A stretch of DNA of 64,000 nt from Xestospongia bergquistia (lineage: Eukaryota; Porifera; Demospongiae; Haplosclerida; Petrosiidae): contig OZ014416.1 in assembly GCA_963965975.1 (NCBI GenBank), positions 3,906,001 through 3,970,000 of the forward strand, written 5' to 3'. This document shows positions 44,545 through 56,500 of this stretch, in pieces. The first letter of the stretch is position 1. Each line of letters opens with the position of its first letter. Made by a program: the position numbers and the translations under genes. The notes beneath the pieces were generated by a model. That model worked only from the letters and a program-made list of their open reading frames with translations. It was not told the origin of the DNA and did no database searches.

Positions 44545-45447
44545 TACTAAATAAAAACATTCGACTAATTTTATTGAGACTTGCTACATTGTACAAAATA
44601 TATTGGTTACTAAAGTCTTTATATTACAGAGAAAAGGACTAGTGAGATATTATATTTCAAAAAGACTTACAATAGGCTTAGTTAAGATAACAAATGCACT
44701 AAAACTAAGGACTAAAGCTCACTGAATTTAAAAGTCATGCTACATATACTACAGCACATGGAGTACTGCTTCTCTGACTGTATTTGTTACTACTATCTTT
44801 CCATTTCTAGTACAAACCTTTTCAAGCTGATACTGATACCAAAGCAGACACAATGGGGGTAAAAAGCCTTTTAAAAACACTTGATTAATATTATTCAGAC
44901 TTCCTACATTGTACTAAATATACTGGTTATAGGTGCGATATTACATTATAAAATGACATATTACAGGTTTAGTTAAGATAACAAATGCACTAAAACTAAG
45001 GGCTAAAGCTCATTGAATTTAAAGTCAAGCTAGATATACTAATGCACAATGGAACAATGACACAATGGGAGTAAAAAGCCTTTCAAAAACACTTTACTAA
45101 TATTATTCAGATTTCCTACATTGCACTTAATATACTGGTTACTAAAGTATATATTAGAGAGAAAAGAAACAGTCAGATATGTTTTCAAATGACAGGCTTA
45201 GTTTTTGTGTGTCTGACTGAATTTGAAACTCAAGCTACATATACTAACTCACATGGAGTACTACTTACGTGAACGTATTTGTTACTACTGTCTTTCCCTT
45301 TCGTTGTAGCGTTTACTACACAGGAGACAGTCAAATGACTTGGCTGCATGGAATCCAGTTCCTTCTTCTGTCTTGCTAAACAGCCCTGCAGAAGTAATGT
45401 CCTGACCCATTTGCTACTAAAGAAGTAATGCTGTCTAAGATTTCTAG

Positions 45448-45495
45448 TACAAACCTTTACAAGCTGATACTGAAACCAAAGAAGACACAATGGGG
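45448..45495 (+). pseudogene. Cassette exon B, open copy with both splice sites
   Basis: Acceptor GATTTCTAG, 48 bases encoding YKPLQADTETKEDTMG, donor GTAAAA. Compared with other B copies it has changes such as D to E and A to E that keep the acidic, Thr-rich character. It is among the best-preserved of its kind. Confidence 0.55.
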
Positions 45496-48400
45496 GTAAA
45501 AAGCCTTTTATACTGGTTATTAAGTGTATATATTACAGAGACAAGGAAACGTGACATATGTTTTAAAATGACTTATTACAGGCTTAGTTAAGATAACAAA
45601 TGCACTAAAACTAAGGACTAAAGCTCATTGAATTTAAAGTCAAGCTAGATATACTAACACAAATGAACTATTTAAGTTAAAGACTTTAGCAGGTATAGAC
45701 TATTGAGAGAATTTTATAAAGTAAACTGCTCAGTCTAAAGGACTTTTTGGCACTATCTAAATAAACAGCTATTAACAGTTTAGTAAGTTAGTTTGCATTA
45801 ACGCTCTAAAGTCTTTAAGTTAAGGACTTTAGAAGGTTTAGACTATTGAGAGAAGTTTATAAAGTAAACTGCTCAGTCTAAAGGACTTTATGGCACTAAC
45901 TATATAAACAGCTATTAACAGTTTAGTAAGTTAGTTTGCATTAACGCTCTAAAGTCTTTATGTTAAAGACTTTAGAAGGTTTAGACCATTGAGAGAAGTT
46001 TATAAAGTAAACTGCTCAGTCTAAAGGACTTTTTGGCACTAACTAAATAAACAGCTATTCACACTTTAGCAAGTTTGTTTGCATTAACGCTCTAAAGTCT
46101 TTAAATTAACGACTTTAGAAGGTTTTGACTATATAAAGAAGTTTATAAAGTAAACTGCTCAGTCTAAAGGACTTTATGGCACTAACTAAGTAAACAACTA
46201 TTAACTGTTTAGTAAGTTAGTTTGCGTTAACGCTCTAAAGTCTTTAAGTTAAAGACTTTAGAAGGTTTAGACTATTGAGAGATGTTTATAAAGTAAACTG
46301 CTCCGTCTAAAGGACTTTATGGCACTAACTAAATAAACAGCTATTAACAATTTAGCAAGTTTGTTTGCATTAACGCTCCAAAGTCTTTAAATTAATGACT
46401 TTAGAAGGTTTAGACTGTATAAAGAAGTTTATAAAGTAAACTGCTCAGTCTAAAGGACTTTATGGCACTAACTAATTAAAAAGCTATTAACAGTTTAGTA
46501 AGTTAGTTTGCATTAACGCTCTAAAGTCTTTAAGTTAAAGACTTTAGTAGGTTTAGACTATTGAGAGAAGTTTATAAAGTAAACTGCTCAGTCTAAAGGA
46601 CTTTATGGCACTAAGTAAGTAAACAGCTATTAACAGTTTAGTAAGTTAGTTTGCATTAACGCTCTAAAGTCTTTAAGTTAAAGACTTTAGAAGGTTTAGA
46701 CTATTGAGAGAAGTTTATAAAGTAAACTGCTCAGTCAAAAGGACTTTATGGCACTAAGTAAATAAACAGCTATTAACAGTTTAGTAAGTTAGTTTGCATT
46801 AACGCTCTAAAGTCTTTAACTTAAAGAGTTTGGAATGTTCAGACTATTCAGAGAATTTTATAAAGTAAACTGCTCAGTCTAAAGGACTTTATGGCACTAA
46901 CTAAATAAACAGCTATTAACAGTTTAGTAAGTTAGTTTGCATTAACGCAATAAAGTCTTTAAGTTAAAGACATTAGTAGGTATAAACTATTGAGAGAAGT
47001 TTATAAAGTAAACTGCTCAGTCTAAAGGACTTTTTGGCACTAACTAAATAAACAGCTATTAACAGTTTAGTAAGTTAGTTTGCATTAACGCTTTAAGTCT
47101 TTAAGTTAAGGACTTTAGAAGGTTTTGACTATTGAGAGAAGTTTATAAAGTAAACTGCTCAGTCTAAAGGACATTATGGCACTGACTATATAAACAGCTA
47201 TTAACTGTTTAGTAAGATTGTTTGCATTAACGCTTTAAAGTCTTTATGTTAAAGACTTTTGAAGATTTAGACTATTTAAAAAAGTTTATAAAGTAAACTA
47301 CTCTGTCTAAAGGACTTTCTGATACTAACTAAATAAACAGCTATTAACAGTTTAGTAAGTTAGTTTGCATTAACGCTCTAAATTCTTTAATTTAAAGACT
47401 TCAGAAGATTTAGACTATTGAGAGAAGTTTATAAAGTAAACTGCTTAGTCTAAAGGACTTTATGGCACTAACTTAATAAACAGCTATTAACAGTTTAGTA
47501 AGTTAGTTTGCATTAACGCTCTAAAGTCTTTTAGTTAAAGACTTTAGAAGGTTTAGACTATTGAGAGAAGAGTATAAAGTAAACTGCTCAGTCTAAAGGA
47601 CTTTCTGGCTCTAACTAAATAAACAGCTATTAACAGTTTAGTAAGTAAGATTGCATTAAAGCGATAAAGTCTTTAAGTTAAAGACTTTAGAAGGTTTAGA
47701 CTATTGAGAGAAGTTTATAAAGTAAACTGCTCAGTCTAAAGGACTTTATGGCACTAACTAAGTAAACAGCTATTAACAGTTTAGTAAGTTAGTTTGCATT
47801 ACCGCTCTAAAGTCTTTAAGTTAAGGACTTTAGAAGGTTTAGACTTTTGAGAGAAGTTTATGAAGTAAACTGCTCAGTCTAATGGACTTTATGGCACTAA
47901 CTAAATAAACAGCTATTAACAGTTTAGTAAGTTAGTTTGCATTAGCGCTCTAAAGTCTTTAAGTTAAAGACTTTAGAAGGTTTAAACTATTCAGAGTAGT
48001 TTATAAAGTAAACTGCTCAGTCTAAAGGACTTTATGGCACTAACTAATTAAACAGCTATTAACAGTTTAGTAAGTTAGTTCGCATTAACGCAATAAAGTC
48101 TTTAAGTTAAAGACTTTAGTAGGTATAGACTATTGAGAGAAGTTTATAAAGTTAACTGCTCAGTCGAAAGGACTGTCTGGCACTAACTACATAAACAGCT
48201 ATTAACAGTTTAGTAAGTTAGTTGGCATTCACGCTCTAAAGTCTTTAAGTTAAAGACTTTAGTAGGTTCAGACTATTGAGAGAAGTTTATAAAGTAAACT
48301 GCTCAGTCTAAAGGACTTTATGGCACTAACTAAGTAAACAGCTATTAACAATTTAGCAAGTTTGTTTGCATTAACGCTCTAAAGTCTTTAAATTAATGAC

Positions 48401-49189
48401 TGTAGAAGTTTTAGAGTCTATAAAGTAGTTTATAAAGTAAACTGCTAAGTCTAAAGGACTTTATGGCACTAACTAAATAAACAGCTATTAACAGTTTAGT
48501 AAGTTAGTTTGCATTAACGCTATAAACTCTTTAAGTTAAAGACTTTAGTAGGTTTAGACTATTGAGAGAAGTTTATAAAGTGAACTGCTTAGTCTAAAGG
48601 ACTTTATGGCACTAACTAAGTAAACAGCTATTAACAGTTTAGTAAGTTAGTTTGCATTAACGCTATAAAGTCTTTAAGTTAAAGACTTTAGAAGGTTTAG
48701 ACTATTGAAAGAAGTTTATAAAGTAAACTGCTCAGTCTAAAGGACTTTATGGCACTAACTAAGTAAACAGCTATTAACAGTTTAGTAAGTTAGTTAGCAT
48801 TAACGCTCTAAAATCTTTATGTTAAAGACTTTAGAAGGTTTAGACTTTTGAGAGAAGTTTATAAAGTAAACTGCTCAGTCTAAAGGACATTATGGCACTA
48901 ACTAATAAACAGCTATTAACAGTTTAGTAAGTTAGTTTGCATTAACGCAATAAAGTCTTTAAGTTAGACTTTAGCAGGTATAGAATATTGAGAGAATTTT
49001 ATAAAGTAAACTGCTAAGTCTAAAGGACTTTTTGGCACTATCTAAATAAACAGCTATTAACAATTTAGTAAGTTAGTTTGCATTAACGCTCTAAAGTCTT
49101 TAAGTTAAGGACTTTAGAAGGTTTAGACTATTGAGAGAAGTTTATAAAGTAAACTGCTCAGTCTAAAGGACTTTATGGCACTAACTAAA

Positions 49190-52100
49190 TAAACAGCTAT
49201 TAACAGTTTAGTAAGTTAGTTAGCATTAACGCTCTAAAGTCTTTATGTTAAAGACTTTAGAATGTTTAGACTATTGAGAGAAGTTTAAAAAGTAAACTGC
49301 TCAGTCTGAAGGACATTATGGCACTAACTAAATAAACAGCTATTAACAGTTTAGTAAGTTAGTTTGCATTAACGCAATAAAGTCTTTAAGTTAAAGACTT
49401 TAGCAGGTATAGACTATTGAGAGAATTTTATAAAGTAAACTGCTCAGTCTAAAGGACTTTTTGGCACTATCTAAATAAACAGCTATTAACAGTTTAGTAA
49501 GTTAGTTTGCATTAACGCTCTAAAGTCTTTAAGTTAAGGACTTTAGAAGGCTTAGACTATTGAGAGAAGTTTATAAAGTAAACTGCTCAGTCTAAAGGAC
49601 TTTATGGCACTAACTATATAAACAGCTATTAACAGTTTAGTAAGTTAGTTTGCATTAACGCTCTAAAGTCTTTATGTTAAAGACTTTAGAAGGTTTAGAC
49701 CATTGATAGAAGTTTATAAAGTAAACTGCTCAGTCTAAAGGACTTTTTGGCACTAACTAAATAAACAGCTATTAACACTTTAGCAAGTTTGTTCGCATTA
49801 ACGCTCTAAAGTCTTTAAATTAACGACTTTAGAAGGTTTTGACTATATAAAGAAGTTTATAAAGTAAACTGCTCAGTCTAAAGGACCTTATGGCACTCAC
49901 TAAATAAACAGCTATTAACAGTTTAGTGACTTAGTTTGCATTAACGCTCTAAAGTCTTTAAGTTAAAGACTTTAGTAGGTTTAGACTATTGAGAGATGTT
50001 TAAAAAGTAAACTGCTCAGTCTAAAGGACTTTATGGCACTAACTAAGTAAACAACTATTAACTGTTTAGTAAGTTAGTTTGCGTTAACGCTCTAAAGTCT
50101 TTAAGTTAAAGACTTTAGAAGGTTTAGACTATTGAGAGATGTTTATAAAGTAAACTGCTCCGTCTAAAGGACTTTATGGCACTAACTAAATAAACAGCTA
50201 TAAACAATTTAGCAAGTTTGTTTGCATTAACGCTCTAAAGTCTTTAAATTAATGACTTTAGAAGGTTTAGACTGTATAAAGAAGTTTATAAAGTAAACTG
50301 CTCAGTCTAAAGGACTTTATGGCACTAACTAATTAAAAAGCTATTAACAGTTTAGTAAGTTAGTTTGCATTAACGCTCTAAAGTCTTTAAGTTAAAGACT
50401 TTAGTAGGTTTAGACTATTGAGAGAAGTTTATAAAGTAAACTGCTCAGTCTAAAGGACTTTATGGCACTAAGTAAGTAAACAGCTATTAACAGTTTAGTA
50501 AGTTAGTTTGCATTAACGCTCTAAAGTCTTTAAGTTAAAGACTTTAGAAGGTTTAGACTATTGAGAGAAGTTTATAAAGTAAACTGCTCAGTCAAAAGGA
50601 CTTTATGGCACTAAGTAAATAAACAGCTATTAACAGTTTAGTAAGTTAGTTTGCATTAACGCTCTAAAGTCTTTAACTTAAAGAGTTTGGAATGTTCAGA
50701 CTATTCAGAGAAGTTTATAAAGTAAACTGCTCAGTCTAAAGGACTTTATCGCACTAACTAAATAAACAGCTATTAACAGTTTAGTAAGTTAGTTAGCATT
50801 AACGCTCTAAAGTCTTTATGTTAAAGACTTTAGAATGTTTAGACTATTGAGAGAAGTTTAAAAAGTAAACTGCTCAGTCTGAAGGACATTATGGCACTAA
50901 CTAAATAAACAGCTATTAACAGTTTAGTAAGTTAGTTTGCATTAACGCAATAAAGTCTTTAAGTTAAAGACTTTAGCAGGTATAGACTATTGAGAGAATT
51001 TTATAAAGTAAACTGCTCAGTCTAAAGGACTTTTTGGCACTACCTAAATAAACAGCTATTAACAGTTTAGTAAGTTAGTTTGCATTAACGCTCTAAAGTC
51101 TTTAAGTTTAGGACTTTAGAAGGTTTAGACTATTGAGAGAAGTTTATAAAGCAAACTGCTCAGTCTAAAGGACTTTATGGCACTAACTATATAAACAGCT
51201 ATTAACAGTTTAGTAAGTTAGTTTGCATTAACGCTCTAAAGTCTTTATGTTAAGGACTTTAGAAGGTTTAGACCATTGAGAGAAGTTTATAAAGTAAACT
51301 GCTCAGTCTAAAGGACTTTTTCGCACTAACTAAATAAACAGCTATTAACACTTTAGCAAGTTTGTTTGCATTAACGCTCTAAAGTCTTTAAATTAACGAC
51401 TTTAGAAGGCTTTGACTATATAAAGAAGTTTATAAAGTAAACTGCTCAGTCTAAAGGACTTTATGGCACTAACTAAATAAACAGCTATTAACAGTTTAGT
51501 GAGTTAGTTTGCATTAATGCTCTAAAGTCTTTAAGTTAAAGACTTTAGTAGGTTTAGACTATTGAGAGATGTTTATAAAGTAAACTGCTCAGTCTAAAGG
51601 ACTTTATGGCACTAACTAAGTAAACAACTATTAACAGTTTAGTAAGTTAGTTTGCGTTAACGCTCTAAAGTCTTTAAGTTAAAGACTTTAGAAGGTTTAG
51701 ACTATTGAGAGATGTTTATAAAGTAAACTGCTCCGTCTAAAGGACTTTATGGCACTAACTAAATAAACAGCTATTAACAATTTAGCAAGTTTGTTTGCAT
51801 TAACGTTCTAAAGTCTTTAAATTAATGACTTTAGAAGGTTTAGACTGTATAAAGAACTCTATAAAGTAAACTGCTTAGTCTAAAGGACTTTATGGCACTA
51901 ACTAATTAAACAGCTATTAACAGTTTAGTAAGTTAGTTTGCATTAACGCTCTAAAGTCTTTAAGTTAAAGACTTTAGTAGGTTTAGACTATTGAGTGAAG
52001 TTTATAAAGTAAACTCCTCAGTCTAAAGGACTTTATGGCACTAAGTAAGTAAACAGCTATTAACAGTTTAGTAAGTTAGTTTGCATTAACGCTCTAAAGT

Positions 52101-52330
52101 CTTCAAGTTAAAGACTTTAGAAGGTTTAGACTATTGAGAGAACTTTATAAAGTAAACTGCTCAGTCAAAAGGACTTTATGGCACTAAGTAAAAAAACAGC
52201 TATTAACAGTTTAGTAAGTTAGTTTGCATTAACGCTCTAAAGTCTTTAACTTAAAGAGTGTGGAAGGTTTAGACTATTCAGAGTAGTTTATAAAGTAAAC
52301 TGCTCAGTCTAAAGGACTTTATGGCACTAA
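49190..52330 (+). repeat. 11-monomer higher-order repeat, two copies (third, older copy at 45,671-46,880)
   Basis: The variant TTTAGCAGGTATAGAC recurs with its AGG at 49,405 and 50,978 (1573 = 11 x 143). The TTAGACCATTGA variant recurs at 49,695 and 51,268. The same series, slightly more different, begins the array at 45,691 and 45,981, about 26 monomers upstream. Confidence 0.85.
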
Positions 52331-53559
52331 CTAAATAAACAGCTATTAACAGTTTAGTAAGATTGTTTGCATTACCGCTCTAAAGTCTTTATGTTAAAGA
52401 CTTTTGAAGGTTTAGACTATTTAAAGGAGTTTATAAAGTAAACTGCTCAGTCTAAAGGACTTTCTGGCACTAACTAAATAAACAGCTATTAACAGTTTAG
52501 TAAGTTAGTTTGCATTAACGCTCTAAATTCTTTAATTTAAAGACTTCAGAAGATTTAGACTATTGAGAGATGTTTATAAAGTAAACTGCTCAGTCTAAAG
52601 GACTTTATGGCACTAAATAAATAAACAGCTATTAACATTTTAGTAAGTTTGTTTGCATTAACGCTCTAAAGTCTTTAAGCTAAAGACTTTAGAAGGTTTA
52701 GACCATTGAGAAAAGTTTATAAAGTAAACTGCTCAGTTTAAAGGACTTTATGGCACTAACTAAATAAACAGCTATTAACAGTTTAGTAAGATTGTTTGCA
52801 TTAACGCTATAAAGTCTTTAAGTTAAAGACTTTTGAAGGATTAGACTATTAAAAGGAGTTTATAAAGTAAACTGCTCAGTCTAAAGGACTTTATGGCTCT
52901 AACTAAATAAACAGCTATTAACAGTTTAGTAAGTTAGTTTGCATTAACGCTATAAAGTCTTTAAGTTAAAGACTTTAGAAGGTTTACTCTATTGAGAGAA
53001 GTTTATAAAGTAAACTGCTCAGTTAAAGGACTTTATGGCACTAACAAAGTAAACAGCTATTAACAGTTTAGTAAGTTAGTTTGCATTAACGCTCTAAAGT
53101 CTTTAAGTTAAAGACTTTAGAAGGTTTAGACTATTGAGAGAAGTTTATAAAGTAAACTGCTTAGTCTAAAGGACTTTATGGCACTAACTAAATAAAGAGC
53201 TATTAACAGTTTAGTAAGTTAGTTTGCATTAATGCTCTAAAGTCTTATCTTAAAGACTTTAGAAGGTTTAGACTATTGAGAGAATTTTATATAGTAAACT
53301 GCTCAGTATAAAGGACTTTATGGAACTAACTAAATATACAGCTATTAACAGTTTAGTAAGTTAGTTTGCATTAACGCTCTAAAGTCTTTAAGCTAAAGAC
53401 TTTAGAAGGTATAGACTATTGAGGGAATTTTATAAAGTAAACTGCTCAGTCTAAAGGACTTTTTGGCACTATCTAAATAAACAGTTATTAACAGTTTAGT
53501 AAGTTAGTTTGCATTAACGCTCTAAAGTCTTTAAGTTAAGGACTTTAGAAGGTTTAGAC

Positions 53560-56500
53560 TATTGAGAGAAGTTTATAAAGTAAACTGCTCAGTCTAAAGG
53601 ACTTTATGGCACTAACTATATAAACAGCTATTAACAGTTTAGTAAGTTTGTTTGCATTAACGCTCTAAAGTCTTTAAGTTAAAGACTTTCGAAAGTTTAG
53701 ACTATTCAGAGAAGTTTATAAAGTAAACTCCTTAGACTAAAGGACTTTATGGCACTAACTAAACAAAAAGCTATTAACAGTTTCGTAAGTTAGTTTGCAT
53801 TAACGCTCTAAAGTCTTTAACTTAAAGACTTTAGAAGGTTTAGACTATTCAGAGAAGTTTATAAAGTAAACTGTTCAATCTAAAGGACTTTATGGCACTA
53901 ACTAAATAAACAGCTATAAAGAGTTTAGTAATATTGTTTGCATTAACGCTCTAAACTCTTTATGTTAAAGCCTTTTGAAGGTTTAGACTATTTAAAGGAG
54001 TTTATAAAGGACACTGCTCAGTCTAAAGGACTTTCTGGCACTATCTAAATAAACAGCTATTAACAGTTTAGTAAGTTAGTTTGCATTAACGCTCTAAATT
54101 CTTTAATTTAAAGACTTCAGAAGATTTAGAGTATTGAGAGAAGTTTATAAAGTAAACTGCTCAGTGTAAAGGATTTTATGGCACTTACTAAATAAACAGC
54201 TATTAACAGTTTAGTAAGATTGTTTGCATTAACGCTCTAAAGTCTTTAAGTTAAAGACTTTTGAAGGTTTAGACTATTTAAAGGAGTTTATAAAGTAAAC
54301 TGCTCAGTCTAAAGGGCTTTATGGCACTAACTAAATAAACAGCTATTAACAGTTTAGTAAGTTAGTTTGCTTTAACGCTCTAAATTCTTTAATTTAAAGA
54401 CTTCAAAAGATTTAGTCTATTGAGAGAAGTTTATAAAGTAAACTGCTCAGTCTAAAGGACTTTATGGCACTAACTAAATAAGCAGCTATTAACAGTTTAG
54501 TTAGTTAGTTTGCATTAACGCTCTAAAGTCTTTAAGTTAAAGACTTTAGAAGGTTTAGACTATTGAGAGAAGTTTATAAAGTAAACTGCTCAGTCTAAAG
54601 GACTTTATGGCACTAACTCAATAAACAGCTATTAACAGTTAAGTAAGTTAGCTTGCGTTAACGCTATAAAGTCTTTGAGTTAAAGACTTTAGAATGTTTA
54701 GACTATTGAGAGAAGATTATAAAGTAAACTGCTCAGTCTAAAGGACTTTATGGCACTAACTAAATAAACAGCTATTAACAGTTTAGTAAGTTAGTTTGCA
54801 TTAACGCTCTAAAGTCTTTAAGTTAAAGACTTTAGAATGTTTAGACTATTCAGAGAGGTTTATAAAGTAAACTGCTCAGTCTAAAAAACTGTATGGCACT
54901 AACTAAGTGAACAGCTATTAACAGTTTAGTAAGTTAGTTTGCATTAACGCTCTAAAGTCTTTAAAATAAAGACTTTAGAAGGTTTAGACTATTCAGAGAA
55001 GTTTAGAAAGTAAACTGCTCAGTCTAAAGGACTTTATGGCACTAACTAAATAAACAGCTATTAACAGTTTAGTAAGTTAGTTTGCATTAACGCTCAAAAG
55101 TCTTTAAGTTAAAGACTTTAGAAGATTAAGACTATTGAGAGAAGTTTATAAAGTAAACTGTTTAGTCTAAAGGACTTTATGGCACTAACTAAGTAAACAG
55201 CTATTAACAGTTTAGTAAGGTAGTTTGCATTAACGCTATAAAGTCTTTATGATAAAGACTTCAGAATGTTTAGACTATTGAGAGAAGTTTATAAAGTAAA
55301 CTGCTCAGTTTAAAGGACTTTATGGCACTAACTAAATAAACAGCTATTAACAGTTTAGGAAGTTATTTTGCGTTAGCGCTCTAAAGTCTTTAAGTTAAAG
55401 ACTTTAGAAGGTTTAGACTATTGAGAGTGTTTATAAAGTAAACTGCTTAGTCTAAAGGACTTTATGGCACTAACTAAATAAACAGCTATTAACAGTTCAG
55501 AAAGTTAGTTTGCATTAACGCTCTAAACTCTTTAAGTTAAAGACTTTAGAAGGTTTAGACAATTGAGAGAAGTTTAAAAAGTAAACTGCTTAGTTTAAAG
55601 GACTTTATGGCACTAATTAAATAAACAGCTATTAACAGTTTAGTAAGTTAGTTTGCATTAACGCTATAAAGTCATTAAGTTAAAGACTTTAGAAGGTTTA
55701 GACTATTGAGAGAGGTTTATAAAGTAAACTGCTCAGTCTAAAGGACTTTATGGCACTAACTAAGTAAACAGCTATTAACAGTTTAGTAAGTTAGTTTGCA
55801 TTAACGCTCTAAAGTCTTTAAGATAAAGACTTTAGAAGGTTTAGACTATTGAGAGAAGTTTATAAAGTAAACTGCTCAGTCTAAAGGACTTTATGGCACT
55901 AATTAAATAAACGGCTATTAACAGTTTAGTAAGTTAGTTTGCATTAACTCTCTAAAGTCTTTAAGTTAAAGACTTTAGAAGGTTCAGAGAAGTTTATAAA
56001 GTAAACTGCTTAGTGTAAATGACTTTATGGCACTAACTAAATAAACAGCTATTAACAGTTTAGTAAGTTTGTTTGCATTAACGCTCTAAAGTCTTTTAGT
56101 TAAACACTTTAGAAGGTTTAGACTATTAAGAGAAGTTTATAAAGTAAACTGCTTAGACTAAAGGACACTATAGCACTAATTAAGTAAACAGCTATTAACA
56201 GTTTAGTAAGTTAGTTTGCATTAACGATCTAAAGTCTTTAATATAAAGACTTTAGAAGGTTTAGACTATTGAGAGAAGTTTATAAAGTAAACTGCTAAGT
56301 CTAAAGGACTTTATGGCACTAACTAAGTAAACAGCTATTAACAGTTTATTAAGTTAGTTTGCACTAACGCTCTAAAGTCTTTAAGTTAAAGACTTTAGAA
56401 GGTTTAGACTATTGAGAGAAGTTTATAAAGTAAACTGCTCAGTCTAAAGGACTTTATGGCACTAACTAAGTAAACAGCTATTAACAGTTTAGTAAGTTAG

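Larger units (their letters stand above)
40970..45670 (+). repeat. Tandem array of a duplicated two-exon cassette, right part
   Basis: A cassette of roughly 300-600 bases recurs about ten times. Exon A has 104 bases: acceptor (TTGGGCTATAG or TTTGTTCTAG), NIIVLDLLQRTLSNDLAEWN, PVPSSVLLNSPAE, donor GTAAAG. Full copies lie at 41,127-41,230, 41,642-41,745 and 42,656-42,759 with no stop. Others near 41,363, 42,236, 43,491 and 43,780 carry a stop or indel; partial ones lie at 42,893 and 45,312. Exon B has 48 bases: TTTCTAG acceptor, YKPLQADTDTKADTMG, donor GTAAAA. Copies: 41,801-41,848, 42,396-42,443, 43,640-43,687, 44,811-44,858 and 45,448-45,495, all open. Exon A ends and exon B begins in phase 0. 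Intron parts (AAGCTCATTGAATTTAAAG and others) are duplicated as well. I do not recognise the protein. Confidence 0.75.
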
